DNA of 64,000 bases. Origin: Campanula takesimana. Lineage: Eukaryota > Streptophyta > Magnoliopsida > Asterales > Campanulaceae. Each line of letters begins with the position of its first letter. Position 1 is the first letter of the stretch. The position numbers were made by a program, and so were the translations under genes. Below the pieces are notes generated by a model. It had not been told where the DNA came from. It saw only the letters and a program-made list of their open reading frames with translations, and did no database searches. Positions 48,101 to 59,515 of this stretch are shown in pieces. Location of the stretch: contig JAOWBW010000043.1 of assembly GCA_026119855.1 (NCBI GenBank), forward strand, positions 868,001 through 932,000, written 5' to 3'.

Positions 48101-50550
48101 TTGATATTAAGACATAGCATTTTAAACATCAAATGTCGCTTATGAATTCATTCAAATCCGTTTGTTAGTCCCAAACTAACATAATAACCAAGCCAACTAA
48201 GGTAATTAATATGTTTCTCTATGTTCAAAACATGAGAACTTATTAACATACCTTTCATTCATCACATGAATGTTAGGCTCTAATCAATCTCAAACTTTAT
48301 TTTCCTCTCTTGCTTGTAGGAACGTTTCCTACATAATTGCTCCGATCATATGACAGCAAGTCGTAGGACAGTTGACATCTATAGAATCATCCACATGTTT
48401 CTAATCAATGTCTTTATCCACCCTTAATGCGTAAGGTTTCTCAGGAATAGGATTTATTAAGAATTCATAACTTCCGATCTTGCTTTAGAACAATTCTTAA
48501 GCTCATGACTAGGTCATGGAAGTTAATCTTATTCTTCTTAAAGTGGGGTGAATCGCAGTAATTATACATGATTATAGTTTAAGACATTCTACGAAATATG
48601 CAAATAAATATACACATATATTTCACACCATTATCATTTAGAGACATTTAATGTATTTCATAATACTCCCACTAAATTATACACCTTCAAATACAACAAT
48701 TGTATAATATAATTTAAGTAGGCTAAGATCCGTATTTCACCCAACTTTGAGTCGGCTAGGGCACGACTGCTCAAAATCAAGTTATTTAGGTAGATAACTC
48801 TTTATCAATCACATCATATGTGACTCTTAGATCTTTTATGAGATTGTTAGACATCTTATGTCAAACATGTTTTAATCTCATCTGTGTCTTAGGCCCAAAA
48901 CTGTTTTGATAGCCCAATTAAGTCAAACCATTTTAAACGTATAGGAAACTCTGATTCCTCATCTTGCTCATAAATGAATAGAATTAATGCACCTACGCTA
49001 GGGCGTAACCCACATAAAACTACCCACGTACTCACAAGTGTTTTAATCATGGATTGGCACAAGACTTAAGTTTTTAAGAAGGTTTATTACATAGAGATAT
49101 GCATCATATATTTAATTATGTCAAACATAATATAATATAGTCTTTGCATAACTGATGTTAACTAATCCAATTAATTAACAGAAGTAAAATATTGTGATTT
49201 AATTATGAAGCAACATAATGGGGACGGAATCTAAATTATCTATAAACATTTTACAGATTGGATATTTCATTCGCATTCCCAGAAACAAGGCGTGAGCCTG
49301 CCATTGGTCCATGCAATGAATTAATCCAAATTTAGTTTCCTTCTCTTGCAAACGATTTGCACTTTGTATAGGGGCAATTCTGAAACATTAAGATTACGCC
49401 ATTCTTAAACTCCTTTAAGATTTTGATCTCATTAACAGTTTGGACTTCTGAAATTAAATATGTTTCAGGAAACACGGTTTCCAAAACCTGTCGTCTGAAA
49501 CAGATCAGAATCAGTAATGCCCAAACCATTCGTACGGATGTTTCTGGAAGCATCCAGATTTATCCGTACAGCTCTTTCATACAGGTCACATAAACTCTGA
49601 ACTCTTCAGAATTTTGAAACTGTATCCGCAGAGCATCTTGAAATTGAAAGCACAAACCGCACGGCCGAAACTAAGCCAAAAGGCATCCACATTTCCGTGC
49701 TAAGATCAAGAAACCAAGCAACTTCTCTATACGGTCGAAACTAAGCCAAAAGGCATCCACATTTCCGTGCTAAGATCAAGAAACCAAGCAACTTCTCTAT
49801 ACGGTCGAAACTAAGCCAAAAGGCATCCACATTCCCGTATAGATTGGATACTTGTTTCAAGATCTTTCATTGTCTCTTAATCTCACAGATTACAGCAGTT
49901 CTAAACTCTTTAGAACTCTGATTTCTGCAATTCCATTTGAATTCTTCGGCCGAAAACTGTTCCAGGAAACACGGTTTCGAAAACCAGCCTTCTGAAAGCA
50001 GTTTCCAATTTCCAGATTTGAATTCTGTAAACAATTTACAGAATAATCTGAACACCAGAAAACAAAATCAAATCTGAGAATTTCCAAACTAGCCGTACGG
50101 ATCAGTTTGGCATCATCCAAACCATCCGTACGGATCCATTGGTATGATCCCAGATTTCCATGTTTTTTCAGAATTTCAGAAATTCGACCAAATCCAATAT
50201 CATGTTTGTACATAATCAGATTACAGAAACATGAATTTACAGATTACGAATTTAATTAGATCTAATCAATATCATGAATAAAAAATTTATTAAATATATA
50301 AATTAGATCTAAATTATCAATACACATAATCCAATTATTTATTGATAGTCACAACATGCAATTATTCATATAGATCAAATCAATATAATAATCACATAAC
50401 CCCATGTCATGCTCATAAACCTTTATATCTCATATATAAAACTCAAATCACGCATTCATCTTATTATCATGTAGATATCATATAATCGAATTAAACAATT
50501 TCAACATGATATACTAAAATAATCAACAATGAACGGGGCTCTTATACCAC
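45191..50550 (-). pseudogene. Array internal region 3
   Basis: Copy of region 2. The part beyond 49190 shows more substitutions than earlier units (for example near 49375-49400 and 49563), shared with LTR 4, suggesting a recombination boundary in this unit. Confidence 0.75.
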
Positions 50551-51927
50551 TGTTGGGTTTTGATGCATCATGCGCAGCGGAATAAACAGATAAAATCAAA
50601 CACCCAAGAGCCCGGATCCGTGCATGTTGATTAAATTAAATACAAGATGAAAGAAAAATACCCTTGAAGATCGAATCAATGAACACGGATTTGAGGTGCT
50701 AAAGGAAACACCCTTTATCGGTATCCACACGTCGAACGGACTCAAGAACGCTTCTTGATTTGACTGCTAGATCCTTAGGCTTGAAAAACATGGTTGAAGA
50801 ACCATTCTTCAATCTCCCTTTGATTATTATGGTTTGATGATGAACAAAAATCAAACCCTAACAACCTTAGTATAGTATGTCTTTTTCTCTCTCCAAGAAA
50901 TTCTTGTTGATTTCCAAAATCAATTCCTAAGGCTTAGTTTCCTGCTGAAGAGAACATAGAATATATACTGGGAAAAACCTAATTCCATTAGGTTAAAGGA
51001 TTCCTTTCCCAGAAAGAAATCTGACAAAAACTCGTCAGCGGACAAACTATCCGTACGGCTAGTCCAAACCATCCGTACGGATGGTTTTTCCACTTCCCAG
51101 TTTTTTCTCGTTTTTTGTGCCAAGTAAGATCCGTTCTGCGTGTGTGACCCAATAGGATTATACTATGTTGGCAATATGTCTGAAGACCTCGTAAATCATA
51201 AGAGGACTCTAGCAAGCCATTATGACTACCCAAATAGTATAACTTTGAAAGCCCAAAGTAACCTTATAGAACATATCACAATCCCTTTGTCACACGATAT
51301 CATATTGGACATAAGTCATGGTCCACGTCAACTTATTTTGTCCAATGCTTTATCGATCCCGAGTAGATTGATATGAGCAAATAACATTGAACGCTTCAAT
51401 TCATTTGGGTACGGCCGTACACTATTATCAATCTCACTCATCGAGTGGCCAAGCAGATATCTCTCTTGAGAGAGGGACAAATCCCATCTTGACTTATCAT
51501 TCTTCCCTTTAGGAATCCGATTATGCCAATCGTAGCCTTTATAACCACCCGGTTAGGGGTAGCGTTTGAGTACGTCAAACATAATGTTCATCAATTGGAG
51601 GACTATGATAATCTCAGGTCTAAGGATGAATGATATAACTATTATGACATTTAATTATGACATTTGACCATGACATAAATCTCATAACGGGTCTATCCAG
51701 TATTTGTTCTCCAACATGTACCCACAAGTTTAATCCGCATCCTATGCGCTATAATCATCATATGATTATCCATCAAACTCATGCTAGCCCTTCATAAGTG
51801 CTAGGGACAATGATTATTATAATAAATATGCAAAAGATATAATAATCGGGTTTGTTATCTCTATAACAATGAAGCTATGATATAACGCATAGGCCTTTCT
51901 CAAGGGCCTAGGGCATAATATCCAACA
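50551..51927 (-). repeat. Array LTR 4
   Basis: 1377 bp, the most diverged LTR in the array (changes near 50881, 51176, 51183, 51511, 51594). Confidence 0.9.
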
Positions 51928-53446
51928 ATCTCCCACTTGCACTAGGCCCAATCAACGCGTATCCAATACCCATTGAGCTTAGTTATGATCTCCATCATAA
52001 TTGCAAACGAGCTTATGCAGGATAATTATCCTTGTTATTATCATAAGGTATTTTGCATATTTTGACATCTCCTATCTTTGACGATTTCTCGAGTAGGATA
52101 GAAACGTCTGAGTATATGTTTAGATAAGATAATAGTCCCTTGACTTGTGTAATAACGATTATTGACACAATGAAGGTACATTAAATTAGTGACACTAGAA
52201 ACGATTTCTAGTTTACTAATTAGAATCTTAATCTTAACATTTTTCTAGTTGCATCTCATGCCACTAGACACTCAACCCTTTTTGTAGAATAGTAATGGTA
52301 TACTTAGAACTCTTCTAACACCACTATTAAACTTAGACATGTATTTATACTGCAATATTTATCTTTGATGGTTCGTAAGAATGCATCTTTGTAACTATTT
52401 ACAGGATCATTTTATACTCCATCAAAGATCAAGAACGCATCTTTTAGTTCCTTTTAGAGAACATAAGAGTGTTTCTTAACTAGTGACTCTCACTAGGATC
52501 TGATTGGTATCATCTCATCATACTCCAAGTATATGAGACATACGGTCTTAGTACATTTACATGGCTTACATGATAGATCCAATTGCCGAAGCATATGGAA
52601 TCCTAATCATGTACTCTTGCTCATTGGTCTTCTACTAAGACCAAATCTTGCAAAGATTAATGCCATTAGACTTTCGCAAGTAACCTCTCCAAGAGTCTTG
52701 CATGGTGAACCTTTCACTATATTGTCAATATTTGTACTTTGAATTTAACCAAACAACGTTTTAGACTTATGTTCATAAATCTAAATTCCAATGATATAGG
52801 TGGCTTTTATCCAAGTCTTTCATTTAGAAACTCTTTCAAAATGATTTATATATCAACCATATATATATTAGACTATGAATAAAATTACGCTCCCACTAAA
52901 TTTATTGTAATCACAAGTCTCATCCTTGATGAATTCAAACTCTTTGAATACTACATCAAAATGAAATTTCACTCCAAATAGTTTGCTTCAATCCATCTCA
53001 TGAATTTCTGCAACTTGCATATTTTATTAGAATTTTATGGATTAATCAAAACTTTTAGGTTGTATCAAACACATCCTAATGTAAGTTCCTGTTAAGGAAT
53101 ATAGTTTTGACATCCATCTGTCATATTACATATTCAAAATATGAAGTCATGACAATAAGAATTCTAATAACATTAAGCATGACTACGGGTGATGAAGTTT
53201 CATCATAATCGACATTATGAATTAACTTTTCTCAATTAGTCTTGCTTAATCAATATACACTTTTAGATTTTATGACTTCAAGTCATTGATCTAAATCTGG
53301 AGCGGACTTTGCATCTTGATAGGTAATAGGTCAATCATTCGCAATGATATCTTCCCTATTACTTTCTATTACGAAAAATCAATATTTCTTGTTATAGATA
53401 GTGTCCTATCAGTTGTGCAAATTTCTTGTGTATACTTGAACGAATT
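51928..53446 (-). repeat. Partial internal region 4, interrupted
   Basis: Runs to ACTTGAACGAATT, the equivalent of about 46715 in unit 3, where the next Copia element is inserted. The rest of the unit would lie beyond the element and is not in the window. Confidence 0.88.
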
Positions 53447-54914
53447 TGTTGGTCCCAAAGGGCAACAAGGGTATGAAAAATAGCTAGAGGGGGGGTGAAT
53501 AGCTGTTTTAAAATTCTTTTCGTACCCTTGAAAAACTCAATTGCAAATGCGCACTTTATCAAGTAAGCGTTATGAAATGCGCCTAAGTGAGTGAGTGAAA
53601 TGCACAGCGGAATATAGTAATGAAAAATAGGCGCAAAGTGATAAAGGGAGCGCAACACACACACTAAGTATTTTGGCTCAAAGTGAGTGAAATAAGGAAC
53701 TAAGGCAAATGATATAACAAACACAACACAATTCAGTTCAATCAATCTACAATGAGTAAACAAGCAAATAGTGAGTGAAAATAATAACTTGAAAGAAATA
53801 ACAAGATAATAACACAAGCTATTTGGAGAGGTTCGATCAATGAAAGATCTACGTCCTCTACCAAGATGGTTAGTCTTGGATTTCTAATCGAGATCTTATA
53901 TAATGAGTGAGTGTTACAAATTACAATGTTTGAGCTTATACACTAACTCAAGATCTATTACTATGAAAGAACAAATCCAAAACAATAACCGGTGTATCTC
54001 TTAAATAAGAATCTAAATGATTAATCTTTGAAGAGGTGCGTGTGTGTTCTTAGTATCAAGGCTCTTTAGATCTTTGAGATGGAGAGCACGAGAAACTAAA
54101 GTGTTAAGGCTTGAAGATCTGGGCTAAGGATGAAGGTATGAAGATGTTCTTGAGAAATCTGGAAAAACGAAGGCAATCTTCAAATCTTCAACAAATGCTT
54201 AGAGAGAGAAATTCTTGAAATTCTTAGCAAAACTCAGCAACTTCAAAATGTTGAAGTTATGGGGTATTTATAGTGAACTTCAAAAAAAAACTAGCCGTTG
54301 GAAATCCTTGTGGATAAGATGAGCTGTCGCTCGTTGATTGGAGCATGCATATATTATGGCCATTTTGACACTCAACATATATGTGACCGTTGTGGACACG
54401 TGTTAATAGATTAGGCGCATATGCATCTTTTAACCACCGTTGGATCATTGGCGTAATTTGAATTCTCTTCAAGTCTTCGAGTCTTCAATAAATCACTGAG
54501 TGTTGAATAAACACTTTGAGGCGCGTTTGAGCCAACAGGCGCATTGAGCCAAGAGGCGCACAGTAAGCGTGCGCTTAAATCAAGGGGGCGCATAGGCGCG
54601 TAACAAAGCTTATGAAGAAATCCTTATGCGCGCGCTCTAAATGGCGCATGGCGCGAATGTAGAAGGCGCGTGGCGCGTTGGCGCAGGAGGCGCATAAGCG
54701 CGGCTCAAACTCACTGAGTGATTTTTCTTGAAACTTGATCTTCTTGCCCTATTTCTAAGCCTATTCTATAACTATGGACAACTTAAAAAATGAAGTATAA
54801 ATACTTCTTACATGTGGGTCTAAAGTCCATGAAATAAAACTTAGGTGATGGATCAATCAAATCTAATAAAACCTATTACATTTAAAACTGAGATATATGT
54901 GGGCATACCCAACA
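53447..54914 (-). repeat. 3' LTR of second SIRE-like element
   Basis: 1468 bp, TG...CA. The first 80 bp match the nested element's LTR edge; the rest is mostly different. A dense run of GGCGCA/GGCGCG words fills 54415-54720. No partner LTR in the window. Confidence 0.85.
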
Positions 54915-54928
54915 ATCTCCCCCTATTT
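54915..54928 (-). promoter_or_regulatory. Polypurine tract of second SIRE-like element
   Basis: Minus strand reads AAATAGGGGGAGAT directly before the 3' LTR, one step longer in G than in the nested element. Confidence 0.7.
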
Positions 54929-55442
54929 GATTGATGCCATTACCTACTATATCAAGGACAAACATTATACTTGATAAGAACATGTCCAAATGAATGAAAT
55001 TGGTAATTCATGTCTCAAGTTAATGTACACACTAGTCCAAAATATAGATTCCTAATCTATTCTAATAAGAATAAAGAGTTACATATGGAAAGATAGAAAA
55101 AACAGTTTAACACATTCAAGATGATATATGATTTTTAGTTTTTGAAATGTGTTTAAACCAAGTTTAAACTTGATGCATAAAAGTATGAAATAATTCAATA
55201 TGATGCATATGAATTTAAACAATATTCATTGTTCTACAAACAAGGAGTTTGAGTGAACAAGGTTTGATAATAAGTAATGCATTGTTCTCATTAAAACTTG
55301 GGGTGTAAGAGTTACAAGTTACAAGTTTCGAATAGAACAAAAACAAAAGGTGCTAAAACAAGTAAGCACAAAGTCACTATCACAAAAGAGTTGATTCTAT
55401 TACAAAAAGGTTCTAAAAACTTACAAACAAAAATAATGGAAA
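54929..55442. other. Spacer between aORF and 3' LTR
   Basis: AT-rich non-coding sequence equivalent to 5634-6010. Nothing further seen. Confidence 0.5.
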
Positions 55443-57699
55443 CTAAGGGTTGGGAGGCGCATCATCTTCCTTCAATCCTTCAACGATCTCTGAAACAGAA
55501 CGCTGAATTTGCTTTGCGAGCTGATGACTACGGTTCGCTAACCCTTGAGTGTCAGTGACACTGGAGTGAGTGGCAGTGATACCGTCTCTAATGTAACTCA
55601 AGTGATTCACATTGATGCTTTGGTATTCATCAATGGAACGCTGAGTGATTTGCTGCTGCTGAGAAATATTTTCTTCCAAGATTTGAATGTGAGCTTCAAT
55701 GGCATTTTGAGCCGTGATAATATCGGAAGAAATATGTTCGGCGCGTCTGTCAGAGCTTGAGTGAGCAGCAGTGAAATGAGTGACGACCAATTCTTTCAGG
55801 ACATCCAACTTAGATACAAGTACATTCATGTTGGATTGAGACGCAGCAGACTGAGGTATGAAAGTAGGCGCAGAAGCGGTGGTTTGCGCCTGATCAGTAT
55901 GAGCTTGAACCTGAGTCTGCGCCGGAGGAGGAGAAGGAGCAGAGAGTTTGTCCTTGAGAGAGTTCATCTCCCCCTTAATGGCAGCGATCTCTTCGGATTG
56001 ATCAGTGAGTAAGGAAGTAAGAAGCTCAAATTGAGATTTTATATGAGACTGTCCTTGCTCTAGATTTGCTTGCCCCTGCTGTAAAGAATGAAGAATGGAG
56101 AGTACCTCGCTCAAATCGGGAGCAGATGGAGGAGGCACAGGGGTAGATAGTGGCACATCATCTTGAAGGGGCGCAGAATCTTGAAGGGGCGCAGAAGGAG
56201 ATGGAGGCGCAGGAGGAGGTGAATGAGTAGGAGACTCAAATTCATCTTTAGTTTCAACATCAACAGTTTCAACAACAACTGTTTCAACATCAATAGTTGC
56301 TGTTGTGATCTGATCAGGTCCAGGTGGAGGCGCAACTGGAGAAGGAGTGCGCTGAGGGATGGTTTCTTGCTCCCCCTGAACTGGTTCCTCTATGTCTGAA
56401 AAGTCATCGCCGAAGAAATCAGAGAGGAGTTGCACCCTTGACACGTTGGTCCGTTGAAATTTGAATGAGGGCGCACGGTGAGAGGAGGCGCGTTGAGAAG
56501 GCGCGCGCTGGGTAGGCGCGGAAACAGAAGGCCCTTTCTCAATATCAGCACTTGATCCAGCGCCTTTCATGCGCTCTAACTTTTCTGACTCAGCAGCTTG
56601 TTTTGCTTGAAAATCTTCATCTCTTTTTCTTTGAGCCTCAAGCCTGCTGGCTTCCTGCGCTAGCCTTAGATCTCGCTCTTCATCAGATTCAAATCTGGTA
56701 CGTTTGATAGGCGCACGAGGAGGGTCATCAACCACTCTTTTTCCTTTGCTCTTCTCTGCGCCTGGCAAGGGATCAGCGCCTTGTCTAGCGCTTGCCTTCA
56801 CTGCGCTCTTTATTAATGGTGCGCTTTTAAGGACTGGCGCATCATCTGACTCTGTGTCTTCATCAACTAAGCCTCCAACAGTCTTGATTTGAATTCCCTT
56901 GGCGCGCTTCGTAGGCTTCTTTCTGCGCTTCTTGAGGTCCAAACTCGCTTTGCCAAACATTGGAACATCATTGATCTTGTATTCAGGATTCTCATTCAAA
57001 AACTTAACTAACTCAGGGTAAGTTAGAAAAAGTTTTGTGAGAAGAAGGCAGTGAGAGCGGAATCGGGTCTTTCCATCACTTTTGTTCTTCACAAATTTAT
57101 CAATCTGCTCACGCAGTGTCTTGAACAGAATGTGAGGCCAGTAAAGCTTCTCCTTGGCCATGATGGCAGCAGTGTATTCCCATTGTTCCACCGTGAATCA
57201 GTTCACATTCCCAGTTTTGAACACAATAGAAGTTCCCACCAAGTGCGCGATGTGAGTCAAGAGTTCTCCACCATCTCGAATTTCGGTGTTTTTGATGTTA
57301 TTTTGAAGCGTGGGAATATTTAGAAGTGAGGCAGCCATCTTGTTCTGATCATCAACAGAGTAAGTCATCGGACGCCCAATAATGCGATCTTCACCCGTAG
57401 ATGGAAAACCGAGCAAGTGACGAATCACAGATGATGAAATATGGACGTCAACATTTTGAACGCGCGCCTCAATCCGGTAGTGAGTGCGCCCATTTACATC
57501 AATTTCCACTAGAACAGCAGTGGAAAAGAACTCATCCACGAGGAGCGCAGAATAGAAATCTTGGTCCATGGTGAATAACGGGAGCAGACCAGCAACGCGC
57601 AGAGTCTCAATGATTTCTCGCCCAATTACTTCACCAGACAACTCTAATAGATCAAGAGTTTCTTCTAATTTAAAATTGATCAAAGTAACATAGGCGCAT

Positions 57700-58551
57700 G
57701 AAATAGATAGGCGCATAATTGAGTCAGGCGCACAAAATTAGAGAGAATCAAGGCGCATGATTGAATTAGGCGCATAAAATATTAAAGGCGCATAGAGTTA
57801 CAAGGCGCATAATATGGTTCTATGTGAATACTAAGGAAAAATAAAATAACGAAATTTGACCAAGTACGAAGTTAGGCGCATAAGGTTTTAGGCGCAGAAT
57901 GATTTAAGCGCATATACAAGTAGAGGCGCAGAAAGCATTCAGGCGCATAAAAGAATAGGCGCATAAAGAAGTATATAGGCGCATATCGTGAGAAATTTAA
58001 CTTAGTAAGAAAAACAAACAACAAGCATTTAAAAGACAGAAATGAAAATCAAAAAGTTCAAATTTTCGAAAACAAGGAAAAAAAAAATTAGAGACCAAAA
58101 CATGCAATGTTGACGAAGAACACGAAGAACGACCCTTGAATGCTCGAAGAACACCAAGAACACGAAAATCATGAAACTTCACCAAACTAGACAAATAATA
58201 TATCAAAATGACCACATGACAACAAGGAATCTAAATATGTAAACAAAAATATGAACAAATCAATAATGAAAGCACAATGAACAAAAGAAGAACCGAAAAT
58301 TTTGGAAAGTTTTGAAACCAAAAATTCAGATTTGTAATGAAGAAAGCATTGATCGTTGAAATGTTGGATACAAAGGATTAGAAATCATAAGATGAACACA
58401 ACCCAACAAATGATATAGAAAACGGATCATCGAATCAAGAGAAATTAAAGAAAAATGATTCCGGGTTTTCAAAAATGACGATGAACTCAAAGATGACGAA
58501 AAAGAAAAAAAAATTCAGAAAATTAAAGAGTTAAGGGTTCAGAATTCATAC
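57700..58551 (-). other. Predicted intron of the aORF, rich in GGCGCA motifs
   Basis: Donor GTATGA at 58551; the acceptor is uncertain (no clear AG at the expected site near 57690, which may be mutated). The 3' third (57690-57985) carries about 14 copies of GGCGCA, most as AGGCGCATA, at intervals of about 15-30 bp. The rest is AT-rich. Confidence 0.5.
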
Positions 58552-58593
58552 CATTTCGTCTTGAGTAGGTGATGAGGCTTTCTTAGGACCCAT
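58552..58593 (-). CDS. aORF exon 1 (second element)
   Basis: 14 codons ending in ATG directly before GTATGAATTC, the same donor as in the nested element (phase 0). ATG is about 125 bp downstream of the TATA box. Confidence 0.6.
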
Positions 58594-58717
58594 AAACTTA
58601 TAAATGTATATAGAAAATGAAGAAGAAAATGAAGATGGAGAGAGAGAGATACGGGGAGAGAGATACGAGAGAGAGAGAGAGATAGAGTTGGTGAGGAGAG
58701 AGGTAGGTGATGATGAG

Positions 58718-58725
58718 TATTTATA
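58718..58725 (-). promoter_or_regulatory. Internal TATA box of the aORF
   Basis: Minus-strand TATAAATA, followed 40-110 bp downstream by CT-rich leader tracts (CTCTCTCTCTC, 58625-58690) and then the ATG. This is a textbook plant Pol II promoter layout inside a retrotransposon. Confidence 0.6.
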
Positions 58726-58744
58726 GGTTAGGTTTAAAATTTGC

Positions 58745-59515
58745 ATTGTTAAAAAAAAAAATGGGTCAAAAATTTAAAAAGATGGGAAGTTGAAAGGATG
58801 GCATTAATGAGGGATTTGAAAAGGCGGCTAATCATACCAGGTGCATTTATGAGGGATTTGAGATTTGAGGTGCATTAAATGCTGAATGACACAAAGTGTC
58901 ATGATGTGACATTTAAGTTTTTGAAAAACTGCTCCACTTTCCCTTTAAGTGTATGAGCAATTTTGACTAATTTTTGCACAAACACCAAAAACATCTATTT
59001 TGGTGTAAGTTTGGGGTGCAAGAAATATATCCCAGAAAATAAAATTTTTCGAAAAGCGTAAAACGAGGGAAAAATTTAATTGCACAAGTACCCTTAAACA
59101 ATTAAAGGAATGTCAAAAGACATAGATTCCTATAATAAATGAACAGAATTAACATACCTGGTACTTGTGTATTTAATACGTTCAATCATTGAAATTGAAT
59201 TTGAGAAATGATTGAGCCGCAATAGTTAATGCGCGCATGAAGAGGCGCATTACTTCAGCAAGGCGCATACTCATCTAGGCGCTTTATTCATCAAGGCGCA
59301 TAAGAGATGGTTAGGGGCGCATGAGCGTTTTAAGCGCATGGATTGATAGCCGCGCATGGATTGTGCGCGCAGAAAATGAGGAGTGGGCGCGCAGTATAGA
59401 TGGCGCATAGATTCTTTGAAACTTTTGAAAAGTTGATTTTAATCATTTGTACCTAATATACTCATAATTCAACACAACATAAAGTCATTAGTATTGACAA
59501 AACTATATTGAATTT
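58745..59515. other. Spacer between pol and aORF with motif cluster
   Basis: Non-coding. A second GGCGCA/GCGCGC cluster at 59225-59410 holds about 14 copies. It lies at the same relative place as the TGCGGC cluster at 9890-10010 in the nested element. Confidence 0.55.

Larger units (their letters stand above)
28785..53446 (-). mobile_element. Tandem array of a dead Copia element with shared LTRs
   Basis: Unit period is about 6.73 kb (LTR starts 30353, 37081, 43815, 50551). Each of the four LTRs has CTCTTATACCAC (primer-site side) on its left and ATCTCCCAC (polypurine side) on its right, so the order is internal-LTR-internal-LTR and so on. There are three complete internal regions and a partial one at each end. 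Internal regions hold only degenerate pol. Copies look about 98-99% identical by eye, with mostly one-base indels and scattered substitutions; the fourth is slightly more diverged. Confidence 0.9.
55443..58593 (-). pseudogene. aORF of second SIRE-like element, one in-frame stop
   Basis: Exon 1 is 58593-58552 (MGPKKASSPTQDEM). Exon 2 starts near 57700 and runs in one frame to 55443, interrupted only by TGA at 57198-57200. Its N-terminal block (GLLPLFTMDQDF, DEFFSTAV, GELLTHIAHLVGTSIVFKTGN, LYWPHILFKTLREQ) aligns with the nested element's aORF. A basic patch (KKRRKKPTKRAKG), charged and P-rich linkers follow, then coiled-coil-like segments (EEIAAIKGEMNSLKDKL, DIITAQNAIEAHIQILEENI). With the stop read as sense it would be about 765 residues. 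It looks like a nuclear, multimerising protein, but that is inference; function unknown. Confidence 0.72.

Noticed and set aside
28785..53446. Array as an assembly artefact
   Set aside because: Units differ by many small substitutions and indels, and the last unit is distinctly diverged; copy number still needs long-read support.
28785..53446. Array as centromeric satellite DNA
   Set aside because: The unit has LTR ends, primer site, polypurine tract and RT remnants, so it is a retrotransposon array; only four copies are seen.
57690..57985. Motif cluster as a CRISPR-like array
   Set aside because: The sequence is plant; repeats are only 6-9 bases, spacing is irregular and there are no cas genes.
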